In this document: piece after piece, positions 24,335 to 33,092 of the stretch | How positions within the stretch are numbered: the stretch's first letter is position 1 | Layout: each line of letters starts with the position of its first letter | Assembly: GCA_000466585.1 (NCBI GenBank) | Contig: KE993508.1 | Location: forward strand, 60,212-124,211 | Source: Clostridiales bacterium oral taxon 876 str. F0540 | GTDB taxonomy: Bacteria > Bacillota > Clostridia > Clostridiales > Clostridiaceae | Direction: 5' to 3' | DNA length: 64,000 bases | Program-made: the position numbers and the translations under genes | Notes under the pieces: model-generated | What the model saw: only the letters and a program-made list of their open reading frames with translations | Databases searched by the model: none | Told to the model about the DNA's origin: nothing

Positions 24335-26188
24335 TTATTTGTCATCTTCTACTTTGAAATCAGCATCAACAACATTATCATCCTTAGGTCCTTGAGCTCC
24401 AGCATTAGCTCCACCCATGTTGTTTGGATCAAAGCCTGCTCCTTCTGCTCCTCCATTAGCTTGATAAAGCTTTGAAGATATAGCATAGAACTCTTGTGTT
24501 AATTCCTCAGTAGCCTTCTTGATTGCTTCAAGATCATTTCCATCCTTAACAGCATTAACTGCTTTAATTTTATCTTCAATCTTTGTCTTATCTTCAGCTG
24601 ATACTTTATCACCTAACTCCTTAAGAGTTTTTTCGCTTTGATATACTATTTGATCAGCATTGTTTTTAACTTCGATAGCTTCTTTTCTCTTTTTATCTTC
24701 TTCTGCAAACTTTTCAGCTTCTTTTACAGCCTTATCTATTTCGTCATCGCTTAGATTTGTAGATGCTGTAATTGTAATGTTAGCTTCTTTTCCTGTTCCC
24801 TTATCCTTTGCAGATACATTTACTATACCATTAGCATCAATATCAAAAGTAACTTCGATTTGAGGAATTCCTCTTGGAGCCGGAGCAATGCCTGATAAAG
24901 TAAATCTTCCAAGAGATTTATTATCAGCAGCCATTTGTCTTTCACCTTGAACTATATTGATTTCAACAGATGTTTGACCATCGGCAGCAGTTGAGAATAT
25001 TTGGCTCTTTCTAGTTGGTATAGTTGTATTTCTTTGTATTAATGGAGTTGCAATTCCTCCCATAGTTTCTATTCCTAATGTTAATGGAGTTACATCAAGA
25101 AGTAATACATCCTTAACTTCCCCTGTTAAAACACCTGCTTGAATAGCTGCACCAACAGCGACACACTCATCTGGGTTAACTCCTTTTGATGGTTCTTTTC
25201 CGGTAAAGTTCTTAACAGCTTCTTGAACAGCAGGAATTCTTGTTGAACCTCCAACTAGTATAACCTTATCAACTTCATTTATTGATAGTCCAGCATCAGC
25301 TAAAGCTTTTCTCATTGGCTCGATAGTAGCTTCAACTAAATCATGAGTAAGTTCATTAAACTTAGCTCTTGTTAAATTCATATCTATATGTTTTGGTCCT
25401 GTAGCATCAGCAGTTATAAATGGAAGATTTATATTAGTCTGTAATGAGGATGAAAGTTCTATTTTAGCTTTTTCTGCTGCTTCTTTTAATCTTTGAAGAG
25501 CCATTTTATCATTTCGTAAATCTATTCCATTTTCCTTCTTGAAGGTATCAGCTATATAATCCATAACTCTTTGGTCAAAATCGTCTCCTCCAAGTCTGGT
25601 ATTACCATTAGTAGACTTAACTTCAAATACTCCATCACCAAGCTCAAGTATAGATACGTCGAATGTACCTCCACCTAAGTCATATACAAATATTTTGTGA
25701 CTTTCGTCTTGTTTGTCAAGACCATATGCAAGGGAAGCTGCAGTTGGCTCGTTGATAATTCTTAAAACTTCAAGCCCTGCTATCTTTCCGGCATCTTTTG
25801 TTGCTTGTCTTTGACTGTCATTAAAATATGCTGGTACAGTTATAACAGCCTGAGTAACAGTTTCACCAAGATATGCTTCTGCATCAGCTTTTATTTTCAT
25901 AAGAACCATTGCTGATATTTCTTGTGGAGTATATTCTTTTCCATCGATATTTACCTTATGGTTAGTTCCCATGTGTCTCTTTATAGATATAATTGTTTTA
26001 TCAGGGTTTGTTATTGCTTGTCTTTTTGCAACCTGACCTACCAATCTTTCTCCACTAGCTTGAAATGAAACTACCGAAGGAGTAGTTCTAGCGCCTTCTG
26101 CGTTAGGTATAACTACTGGTTCTCCACCTTCCATTACAGCTACACATGAGTTTGTTGTTCCTAAATCAATTCCTATTACCTTTGCCAT
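24335..26188 (-). CDS. dnaK: Chaperone DnaK (Hsp70)
   Basis: DnaK is the ATP-driven Hsp70 chaperone. The 617-residue protein shows the phosphate-binding IGIDLGTTNSCVAVMEG start, the connect motif VYDLGGGTFDVS near 170-181, the ILVGGSTRIPAVQ block near 307, the linker LLLDVTPLTLGIE near 362, and a beta-sandwich plus helical lid. It lacks the 24-residue ATPase insertion of Gram-negative forms, as expected in Firmicutes. It lies 35 bases after grpE. Confidence 0.98.
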   Translation of the reverse strand: MAKVIGIDLGTTNSCVAVMEGGEPVVIPNAEGARTTPSVVSFQASGERLVGQVAKRQAITNPDKTIISIKRHMGTNHKVNIDGKEYTPQEISAMVLMKIKADAEAYLGETVTQAVITVPAYFNDSQRQATKDAGKIAGLEVLRIINEPTAASLAYGLDKQDESHKIFVYDLGGGTFDVSILELGDGVFEVKSTNGNTRLGGDDFDQRVMDYIADTFKKENGIDLRNDKMALQRLKEAAEKAKIELSSSLQTNINLPFITADATGPKHIDMNLTRAKFNELTHDLVEATIEPMRKALADAGLSINEVDKVILVGGSTRIPAVQEAVKNFTGKEPSKGVNPDECVAVGAAIQAGVLTGEVKDVLLLDVTPLTLGIETMGGIATPLIQRNTTIPTRKSQIFSTAADGQTSVEINIVQGERQMAADNKSLGRFTLSGIAPAPRGIPQIEVTFDIDANGIVNVSAKDKGTGKEANITITASTNLSDDEIDKAVKEAEKFAEEDKKRKEAIEVKNNADQIVYQSEKTLKELGDKVSAEDKTKIEDKIKAVNAVKDGNDLEAIKKATEELTQEFYAISSKLYQANGGAEGAGFDPNNMGGANAGAQGPKDDNVVDADFKVEDDK

Positions 26189-26223
26189 TTTTATTCCTCC
26201 TTAACATTCAAAACAATCTTATA

Positions 26224-26802
26224 TTAATTTGCAACTTTTACCATACTGTATCTCAAAACTTTATCTCCTCTTTTATAACCCTTTTGAAATACCTCTACAA
26301 CAGCTTTTTCTCCAAAGCTCTCATCCTCTACATGCATAACTGCATTGTGCATATTAGGGTCAAAGCCTTGATCTGTAGGAATCTCCTCAACTTGAAGCTT
26401 TGACAAGCTGTCATTAAACTGTCTTATAGTCATATCAATACCTTTTTTGATATCCTCTATGCTTCCATTTACATTTGAAGCTCTCTCTAAGTTGTCTAGA
26501 ACAGGAAACATATTTTTAAGAATATCTTCACAGGCATCAGTGTATATACCTTCTTTTTCTTTTGCTGTTCTTTTTCTGAAGTTATCATATTCAGCAGTAA
26601 TTCTTACAATTCTTTCTTTCATTGCACTTAGCTCATTTTCAAGCTTCTTGTTTTCATCTGAAAGTTTTTTATTTGAGCTTTGGAGCTCTTCAACTAAACC
26701 TTCAAGTGAAACTATCTCTTCTTCATCAATACCTTCAAATTCTTGATCCTCTAGTATTTCTGCCTCTTGAGCATCATATTTTACATCATTTGAATTCTCC
26801 AT
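26224..26802 (-). CDS. grpE: Nucleotide exchange factor GrpE
   Basis: GrpE releases ADP from DnaK. The 192-residue protein has an acidic disordered start (about 1-30), a long coiled coil (about 30-85, SNKKLSDENKKLENELSAM) and the beta-wing domain with the family signature FDPNMHNAVMHVED near 146-159. It sits between hrcA and dnaK. Confidence 0.96.
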   Translation of the reverse strand: MENSNDVKYDAQEAEILEDQEFEGIDEEEIVSLEGLVEELQSSNKKLSDENKKLENELSAMKERIVRITAEYDNFRKRTAKEKEGIYTDACEDILKNMFPVLDNLERASNVNGSIEDIKKGIDMTIRQFNDSLSKLQVEEIPTDQGFDPNMHNAVMHVEDESFGEKAVVEVFQKGYKRGDKVLRYSMVKVAN

Positions 26803-26840
26803 TAATGTACTCCCTTCTATAATAAAACTATATATAAAAA

Positions 26841-27878
26841 TTATCTATCATCTAAATAAGTTTGATTAAGTGAATCATTAATTTCTTTGACTATCTTGGT
26901 TAAAAGAGAAACTACCTTTGAATATGGTATTCTTGTGGGTCCTATGACTCCAATTGCACCCAAAGGTCTTCCCCCTAAGCTGTATACACCGGAAATAATA
27001 CTGCAGTCCTTTGCCCCTTGTATAAAGTTTTCCTCTCCAATGCTAATAGAAATATTATTAGTATTATTAAGCAAACCTTTTATATTATCCTTGTTATTCA
27101 GTAAATATAAAAACTCTCTAGCTTTATCTATATCATTATACTCAGGATAGTTAAATATATTTGTAGTACCTTCTAAGTAAACTTCAGAAGTTTCAGCTGC
27201 GGTCAGACTCTCATATAAGGCTGGTATTATAGCATCAAATATTTCTGAGTGGCCTTCGAGGTCAACTTTTAAGCTGTTGATAACTGACAGATTTATTTCT
27301 TCAACAGATAAGTTTTTAAGTCTTGCATTTAGAAGATTAGTAAGTTTAACTAAGTTTTCAGTGCTTGCAGGCCTATTTACTCTTATAATTGTATTTTTAA
27401 TAAGACCTGTATCTGTTATTATTACTGCAAGTACATTACTGCTATCCACATTTATTAGCTGTATTGATTTTATAAAACTTTTTCTGGCTGAAGGAGATTC
27501 TACAATACAAGTGAGCTTTGTAAGCTCCGATAAAAGCTGAGTAGCCTGTTTTACAATCTTGTCAACTTCAAAAATAGCCGCATTTAAAATTTGATTTTTA
27601 ATCATAATTTCTTCTTCGATAGTAAGCTGAGGTAACTGCATAAGCTTATCTACATATAATCTATATCCTTTATCAGAAGGCTTTCTGCCTGACGAACTAT
27701 GAAGCTGCTCAAGATAACCCATATCTTCTAAGTCAGCCATTTCGTTTCTTATTGTAGCAGAACTTATACCTAAATTATATTTCTTCGCTATGGTTCTGGA
27801 TCCAACAGGCTCTGCTGTATTTATATAATCATTTATTATAGCCTGTAGTATTTTTATTTTTCTTTCATCCATTTCCAT
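26841..27878 (-). CDS. hrcA: Heat-inducible repressor HrcA
   Basis: HrcA represses class I heat-shock genes by binding CIRCE, with GroE as its folding monitor. The 345-residue protein has an N-terminal winged helix (ERKIKILQAIINDYI, EPVGSRTIAKKYNLGISSATIRNE as separate blocks) followed by GAF-like and dimerization parts ending PLGAIGVIGPTRIPYSKVV. Start is taken at 27878; an in-frame upstream start at 27905 would lie inside the CIRCE operator and is rejected. It leads hrcA-grpE-dnaK-dnaJ and so represses its own operon. Confidence 0.96.
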   Translation of the reverse strand: MEMDERKIKILQAIINDYINTAEPVGSRTIAKKYNLGISSATIRNEMADLEDMGYLEQLHSSSGRKPSDKGYRLYVDKLMQLPQLTIEEEIMIKNQILNAAIFEVDKIVKQATQLLSELTKLTCIVESPSARKSFIKSIQLINVDSSNVLAVIITDTGLIKNTIIRVNRPASTENLVKLTNLLNARLKNLSVEEINLSVINSLKVDLEGHSEIFDAIIPALYESLTAAETSEVYLEGTTNIFNYPEYNDIDKAREFLYLLNNKDNIKGLLNNTNNISISIGEENFIQGAKDCSIISGVYSLGGRPLGAIGVIGPTRIPYSKVVSLLTKIVKEINDSLNQTYLDDR

Positions 27879-27894
27879 AATCTCACCCCACTTA

Positions 27895-27921
27895 TTAGCA
27901 CTCATCGTCAGTGAGTGCTAA
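27895..27921 (-). promoter_or_regulatory. CIRCE operator
   Basis: TTAGCACTC, 9 bases, GAGTGCTAA is an exact match to the CIRCE consensus, placed between the promoter and the hrcA start. This is the HrcA binding site. Confidence 0.98.
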
Positions 27922-27934
27922 TCACTATGATTAA

Positions 27935-27963
27935 AACATATCATGACGCTTAATTTTTGTCAA
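27935..27963 (-). promoter_or_regulatory. Sigma-A promoter of hrcA-grpE-dnaK-dnaJ
   Basis: TTGACA (27963-27958), 17 bases, TATGTT (27940-27935) on the minus strand, directly upstream of CIRCE. Confidence 0.75.
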
Positions 27964-28051
27964 TTTAGAATAATAGGCCTTAACAAATCATATAGTGTCA
28001 ATAGTTTTTTTTAAGTTTTATTTGCTTATTTTTTCTTTAGCTTTCTCCATA

Positions 28052-29176
28052 TTACAATATAAACTCACACATAACTTGATTAGAAAGCTCTATACCTCTT
28101 GGAGATAAATATATTCTGTCATCATCTTCTAAAAGTAATTTATTATTTAAAAATTTATTAATAATTTTTCCATAAACTGAATGGATATCTTTGTTGAATC
28201 TTTCCATAAATTCAGCTTTGCTTATACCTTTTGTTTTTCTTAACCCCATAAACATAAATTCTTCCATATTATCCTTATCTGTATTTATATACTCATCTAC
28301 CTGTGCACTTCCTTCTGAATTTATCATACAGATATATTTTTCTATATCTTCAATATTTCTATACCTTACTCCATTTTTAAACGAATGTGCACCAGTGCCG
28401 CAGCCTATGTAGTTATCCATACTCCAATATACCAGATTATGTTTTGATTCCATATCCTCTTTCGCAAAATTGGATATTTCATAATGCTTATAACCTTTAC
28501 TCTTTAAAAAAATTAAAGCATATTCGTACATCTGCCTTTCTATCTCCTCCTCAGGCAAATCAAGCATATTTTTTAAACTCATACTATAAAATGGAGTTCC
28601 TTCTTCTACAATAAGACTGTAGCAGGAAATATGTTCAGGATTTAATTCTGTAACCTTATTCAATGTTTCCTTCCAATCTCCAATATTCTGTCCGGGAAGA
28701 CCAAACATCAAATCAACATTTATATTATTAAAACCAGCTTCTCTTGATGATCTAAAGCTGTTTATAAAACTGTCTATATCATGAATTCTGCCAATACCTT
28801 TTAGTAATCTATTCTGCCAGGCCTGCAAACCTATGCTTAATCTGTTAACTCCCATACTTTTAAAAACTTCTAATTTTTCTTTGCTGAAACTTTCCGGATT
28901 TCCTTCTATAGTAAATTCTATGTTGTTAACCTTTTTTATTTCATCAAGACAATCTTTCAGAGCACTAAGGCATTCTAAAGATAAATAGGTGGGAGTTCCC
29001 CCACCTATAAATATAGTACTTACTTCATTTTTAACCTTATTCTTTATTTCGCTGCATAATGCCTTAACATAATCCATCATGAAAGCTTCTTTTCCAGCAA
29101 AGGAGGGAAAATCACAGTATAAGCACTTTTGTTTGCAAAACGGTATGTGAATATAAAGTGCTGTTTTGCTTTCCAT
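28052..29176 (-). CDS. hemW: Radical SAM protein HemW (heme chaperone-like)
   Basis: The 374-residue protein matches HemW, once named oxygen-independent coproporphyrinogen oxidase-like. The radical SAM cluster motif CKQKCLYCD is at residues 14-22 and GGGTPTYLS near 59. HemW proteins bind heme and are thought to be heme chaperones; they lack the extra N-terminal Cys of HemN. The C-terminal HemN-like domain is present. It lies 16 bases after lepA, the standard Firmicutes pair. Confidence 0.93.
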   Translation of the reverse strand: MESKTALYIHIPFCKQKCLYCDFPSFAGKEAFMMDYVKALCSEIKNKVKNEVSTIFIGGGTPTYLSLECLSALKDCLDEIKKVNNIEFTIEGNPESFSKEKLEVFKSMGVNRLSIGLQAWQNRLLKGIGRIHDIDSFINSFRSSREAGFNNINVDLMFGLPGQNIGDWKETLNKVTELNPEHISCYSLIVEEGTPFYSMSLKNMLDLPEEEIERQMYEYALIFLKSKGYKHYEISNFAKEDMESKHNLVYWSMDNYIGCGTGAHSFKNGVRYRNIEDIEKYICMINSEGSAQVDEYINTDKDNMEEFMFMGLRKTKGISKAEFMERFNKDIHSVYGKIINKFLNNKLLLEDDDRIYLSPRGIELSNQVMCEFIL

Positions 29177-29192
29177 AGCGCATCTCCTTTTT

Positions 29193-30998
29193 TTAATCTA
29201 CTTTTAATACAGACATGAATGCTTCTTGAGGAACTTCAACGGTACCTATTTGTCTCATTCTCTTTTTACCTTCTTTTTGTTTTTCAAGAAGCTTCTTCTT
29301 TCTTGTAATATCTCCGCCGTAACATTTTGCTAATACGTCTTTTCTAAGAGCTTTTACTGTTTCTCTAGCTATAATTTTCGACCCTACTGCTGCCTGTATC
29401 GGTATTTCAAACTGCTGCCTTGGTATGATTTCCTTTAATTTTTCAGCAATATTTCTACCCTTGTTATAGGCTCTTTCCTCAGGAACAATCATTGATAGAG
29501 CATCAACAGTATCTCCATTTAGTAATATATCAAGCTTTACAAGCTTGCTTTGAGCATATCCTTTTAAGTCATAATCCAGAGAAGCATATCCTCTTGTTCT
29601 TGATTTTAATGCATCAAAGAAATCATATATTATTTCATTAAGAGGCATATCATAATGAAGTACAGCTCTTGTTGCTTCAAGGTACTGCATATCCTTAAAG
29701 GTTCCTCTTCTGCTTTGACAAAGTTCCATTACTGCACCAACATAATCTGTAGGTGTTATAATAGAAGCATTAACTATAGGTTCTTCCATATAGTCAATTT
29801 TTGAAGTTTCCGGCATATTTGTCGGGTTTGTCAAATCAATAACTTCACCATCCGTTTGAGTTATTTTGTATATAACTGATGGTGCTGTAGTTATAATATC
29901 TAAATTGAATTCTCTTTCTATTCTCTCCTGGATAACCTCCATATGGAGTAATCCCAAAAATCCGCATCTGAAACCAAAACCTAGGGCAATAGATGTTTCC
30001 GGTTCAAAATTTAGTGCAGCATCATTTAACTGAAGCTTTTCCAGTGCTTCTTTAAGTTCTTCATAATCTGCACCATCTACTGGATATATTCCGCTGAATA
30101 CCATAGGCACAGCCGGTCTATATCCTTCTAAAGCTTCTTTCGCAGGTCTGTCGGCTTCTGTTATTGTATCGCCAACTCTTGCATCTCTAACATTTTTAAT
30201 GGATGCTGTTAAGTATCCAACATCACCTGCTCTAAGTTCTTCAATAGGTACCATCTGCGGAGCAAATATACCCACTTCTACAACCTCATAAACCTTGTTG
30301 CTTGCCATAAGCTTTATCTTTGTTCCTGCTTTTACAGTTCCTTCTTTAACTCTAAGGTGGCATACTACGCCTTTATAGCTGTCATAATAGGAGTCAAAAA
30401 TTAAAGCCTTAAGAGGAGCTTCTTCATCTCCAGCAGGTGAAGGAACTTTTTCAACAATTGCTTCCAAAACCTGTTCAATATTTAAACCTGATTTTGCTGA
30501 TACAAGAGGAGCATCTCCTGCTTCTATTCCTATTACATCTTCTATCTCGTGCTTTACTTCGTCAGGTCTTGCACTGGCCAAATCTATTTTATTTATTACT
30601 GGTACTATCTCTAAATCATGATCTAAAGCCAAATAGCAATTAGCCAATGTCTGGGCTTGTATTCCCTGTGTAGCATCTACTACCAAAACAGCTCCTTCAC
30701 AGGCAGCCAGACTTCTTGAAACCTCATAGTTAAAATCCACATGACCTGGGGTGTCTATAAGATTTAATATGTATTCTTCACCATCTTCTCTTTTATAAAC
30801 AAGTCTAGCTGCCTGAGCTTTAATTGTTATTCCTCTTTCTCTTTCAAGTTCCATATTATCAAGAACCTGCTCTTCCATTTCTCTTTGAGTCAATGTTCCT
30901 GTTCTTTCTAACAATCTGTCAGCAAGAGTAGACTTTCCATGATCTATATGTGCAATAATAGAGAAATTTCTTATATGTTTTTGCCTATCAGTCTGCAT
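29193..30998 (-). CDS. lepA: Elongation factor 4 (LepA)
   Basis: LepA is a ribosome-bound translational GTPase. The 601-residue protein shows G1 AHIDHGKST near residue 16, G2 RGITIKAQ, G3 DTPGH near 81, G4 NKID near 135, the EF-G-like domains III and V, and the LepA-specific C-terminal domain (DILLNGDTVDALS, YGGDITRKKKLLEKQK). It starts from an extended -10 promoter and is followed by hemW. Confidence 0.97.
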   Translation of the reverse strand: MQTDRQKHIRNFSIIAHIDHGKSTLADRLLERTGTLTQREMEEQVLDNMELERERGITIKAQAARLVYKREDGEEYILNLIDTPGHVDFNYEVSRSLAACEGAVLVVDATQGIQAQTLANCYLALDHDLEIVPVINKIDLASARPDEVKHEIEDVIGIEAGDAPLVSAKSGLNIEQVLEAIVEKVPSPAGDEEAPLKALIFDSYYDSYKGVVCHLRVKEGTVKAGTKIKLMASNKVYEVVEVGIFAPQMVPIEELRAGDVGYLTASIKNVRDARVGDTITEADRPAKEALEGYRPAVPMVFSGIYPVDGADYEELKEALEKLQLNDAALNFEPETSIALGFGFRCGFLGLLHMEVIQERIEREFNLDIITTAPSVIYKITQTDGEVIDLTNPTNMPETSKIDYMEEPIVNASIITPTDYVGAVMELCQSRRGTFKDMQYLEATRAVLHYDMPLNEIIYDFFDALKSRTRGYASLDYDLKGYAQSKLVKLDILLNGDTVDALSMIVPEERAYNKGRNIAEKLKEIIPRQQFEIPIQAAVGSKIIARETVKALRKDVLAKCYGGDITRKKKLLEKQKEGKKRMRQIGTVEVPQEAFMSVLKVD

Positions 30999-31031
30999 AT
31001 CTTTACCCCCGTTTATATTAAATCAAAATAA

Positions 31032-31062
31032 ATTATACCATAACTGTCCAAGAATCTGTCAA
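31032..31062 (-). promoter_or_regulatory. Promoter of lepA
   Basis: TTGACA (31062-31057) and an extended -10, TGGTATAAT with the hexamer at 31037-31032, on the minus strand. The 19-base spacer is long, but the TG extension compensates. Confidence 0.6.
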
Positions 31063-31190
31063 CAAATACTATAATATATTATCAAACTATAAATCACTTA
31101 ATTTTTTAGCGAGAAAATACTCCATAAGGCCGGCTTTTTGGGGTATGAAATCTTTAAATAGTATTTTTCAGTTACTTATTTTAATAACCC

Positions 31191-31481
31191 TTATGGATTT
31201 CTGATTTCACCTTTTATAAAATCATGAAGAATGCTGTTATCTACAGTATTTTTAATTTTTCCGATGGTATTATCGCTAATGTTTCTAAAAGCATCGCTAT
31301 TTATATAAATTATATAATTGCCAATATCAAATTTTAAATCAAAAGGATCTTCCTTAAAAGAAACTTTTACCCATGATCTGTTTTTTATAAAATCAGGAAG
31401 ACCGCTGCTTATTTCAATAAACCCATATCCAACTATCATGAAGCACACAAAAAATATAGTTACAAATTTAATTTTTTTCAT
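31191..31481 (-). CDS. Small exported or membrane-anchored protein, unknown
   Basis: I do not recognise this 96-residue protein. It has a basic start and one hydrophobic segment (about 5-27, FVTIFFVCFMIVGYGFIEI), then a polar domain with no Cys and an IYINSDAFRNIS stretch. It lies between gpr and lepA. In Bacillus that interval holds spoIIP and the small membrane protein gene yqxA, and this product matches yqxA in position and general form only. Its ribosome site is buried in a 16-bp hairpin, so expression may be controlled by RNA folding. Confidence 0.65.
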   Translation of the reverse strand: MKKIKFVTIFFVCFMIVGYGFIEISSGLPDFIKNRSWVKVSFKEDPFDLKFDIGNYIIYINSDAFRNISDNTIGKIKNTVDNSILHDFIKGEIRNP

Positions 31482-31483
31482 TC

Positions 31484-31522
31484 CAAAAAGTACCTCCTTT
31501 TTTTATAAGGATGTACTTTTTG
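31484..31522 (-). promoter_or_regulatory. Hairpin burying the ribosome site of the small exported protein
   Basis: Arms 31522-31507 and 31499-31484 pair over 16 positions with one mismatch, with a 7-base loop. The 3' arm contains AAGGAGG (31499-31493), the ribosome site of the 96-residue protein, 11 bases before its ATG. The stem ends in T5, so it may also act as a terminator after gpr. Confidence 0.65.
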
Positions 31523-31571
31523 TAGGTTTTCTATTCACTTTTTAAGAAAATCAATAATATTTGCAGATTGG

Positions 31572-32546
31572 CTAACTCATATATCTATTAATATCTTCAA
31601 GGCCTAACGCAGGTTGAAGTGCTATATTAATACCATTAGCAATTACCTTTGAAAGCGAATCAATTACTAAATCAACTTCTTTGGGTGTAACCATCAAATT
31701 TCCTATGTAAGGATTTAATATTTCTTCAATCATTCTCTGTTTTTCATTCTTGTCTATTGATTTTAACATGTTATAAAAATCTCCACCTTGTTTAGCCTGC
31801 TTTATCATTTCATCTATAGCTAAATCAATAGTATCATTTGCCATTGTAGCTGCATCAACCACCGTTGGAACCCCTATTGCTATAACCGGTATGCCTAAAG
31901 TTCTTTTGCTTATTTCCATTCTTTTATTTCCAACTCCGGAGCCTGGTGAAATACCTGTATCACCTATTTGAATTGTTCTATTTACTCTTTCCATCTTTCT
32001 TGACGCCAAAGCATCTATACATATAATCAAATTCGGTTTAATCTTTTCTACTACACCTTTTATTATTTCACCGGTTTCTATACCTGTAGTTCCTAAAACA
32101 CCTGGAGAAATACCACATACAGGTCTTATATCTTCATCAATGCTGTCAGGTACAAGTTCCTTCAAATGCCTTGTTATCATAAGCTTAGATATAACCTTCG
32201 GTCCGAGAGCATCCGGAGTTATGTTTGAGTTTCCAAGGCCTACTACTAATGCTGTCATGCTTTTATCCAAACTTGCAAGCGGAGTAAGCACCTTAGCCAT
32301 GGCTTCGCTTACATCGTCCATTGTGTCGCTGTCATAGTGAGTTACTTCAGGAATATCAATTGTTACATAGGTGCCGACTGGCTTTCCCATTGCTCTTTCT
32401 CCAATTTCATCAACTATTTTTACTCTGGAGATTTTTATATCACCTTCATTTTCCTCTTCTACCCTGACTCCGGGTATTTTTCCACCGCTCTCCTTTTGGT
32501 AAATTTCCTTTGCTTCTATAGCTAAATCTGTTCTTACATTTCTCAT
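31572..32546 (-). CDS. gpr: Germination protease GPR
   Basis: GPR degrades small acid-soluble spore proteins at germination; it is made as a zymogen in the forespore. The 324-residue protein starts RNVRTDLAIEAKEIY, with the VRTDLA stretch resembling the SASP-like autocleavage site, and has VVGLGNSNITPDALGP near 110-125 and the catalytic-region GSGVGNKRMEIS. Start at ATG 32546 is the family start, though its ribosome site is very close; a GTG at 32561 adds five residues. A perfect 10-bp hairpin (32555-32579) lies just upstream. It is divergent from rpsT. Confidence 0.95.
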   Translation of the reverse strand: MRNVRTDLAIEAKEIYQKESGGKIPGVRVEEENEGDIKISRVKIVDEIGERAMGKPVGTYVTIDIPEVTHYDSDTMDDVSEAMAKVLTPLASLDKSMTALVVGLGNSNITPDALGPKVISKLMITRHLKELVPDSIDEDIRPVCGISPGVLGTTGIETGEIIKGVVEKIKPNLIICIDALASRKMERVNRTIQIGDTGISPGSGVGNKRMEISKRTLGIPVIAIGVPTVVDAATMANDTIDLAIDEMIKQAKQGGDFYNMLKSIDKNEKQRMIEEILNPYIGNLMVTPKEVDLVIDSLSKVIANGINIALQPALGLEDINRYMS

Positions 32547-32681
32547 GCACCCTCTGCTCACGAATTAATATTCTGAGCAAATTCACCCCTTTACTAATAT
32601 AATTAAAATTAGTTTTTCCATTATACTCTATCCTATTCAATTTAATAGGGTTTGCCAAAGTGCTAAATTTGTAAATTTTAC

Positions 32682-32710
32682 TTGAAGTGCATATAAATAA
32701 GTGCTATAAT
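32682..32710 (+). promoter_or_regulatory. Sigma-A promoter of rpsT
   Basis: TTGAAG (32682-32687), 17 bases, TATAAT (32705-32710). The leader from about 32717 to 32792 can form a weak CCCTATA/TATAAGGG hairpin (32762-32780) that overlaps the GGGGGTG ribosome site. Confidence 0.75.
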
Positions 32711-32792
32711 ATGCTTTGTTAATGTAGAAACTCGTACGCAGATTTCCCCAAACTGCCGAGACCCTATAATAATATAAGGGGGTGAATAACAA

Positions 32793-33059
32793 ATGGCAAA
32801 CATAAAATCAGCTCAAAAGAGAATAAAAGTAACTCAAGTTAAAACACTTAGAAACAAAATGGTAAAATCATCATTAAAGACTACAATAAAGAAGTTTGAA
32901 TCTTCCGTTGTAGGAGGAAATGTTGAAGAAGCTAAAGTTGCATTCTCAAATACTGTTAAGGCATTAGATATGGCTGCTTCAAAGGGAATAATCCACAAGA
33001 ACATGGCAGCTAGAAAAAAATCAAGACTTGCAGCAAAATTAAATGCTATGAACGCTTAA
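32793..33059 (+). CDS. rpsT: 30S ribosomal protein S20
   Basis: The 88-residue basic protein starts ANIKSAQKRIKVTQVKTLRN and ends GIIHKNMAARKKSRLAAKLN, the signature of S20, which binds the 5' domain of 16S rRNA early in assembly. The ATG follows a GGGGGTG site. It is a single-gene unit on the plus strand, divergent from gpr and convergent with holA. The structured leader may allow feedback control by S20, which is an inference. Confidence 0.97.
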   Translation: MANIKSAQKRIKVTQVKTLRNKMVKSSLKTTIKKFESSVVGGNVEEAKVAFSNTVKALDMAASKGIIHKNMAARKKSRLAAKLNAMNA

Positions 33060-33060
33060 T

Positions 33061-33090
33061 AAATAAACCGGTTTTTATACCGGTTATTTA
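33061..33090. terminator. Bidirectional terminator between rpsT and holA
   Basis: AATAAACCGG and CCGGTTATTT-type arms around a TTTTTATA loop, T-rich on both sides, between convergent genes. Confidence 0.75.
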
Positions 33091-33092
33091 TT

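Noticed and set aside
27879..27905. Longer HrcA with nine extra residues
   Set aside because: The extra codons lie on the CIRCE operator side of the ribosome site, and the family N-terminus begins at or after 27878.
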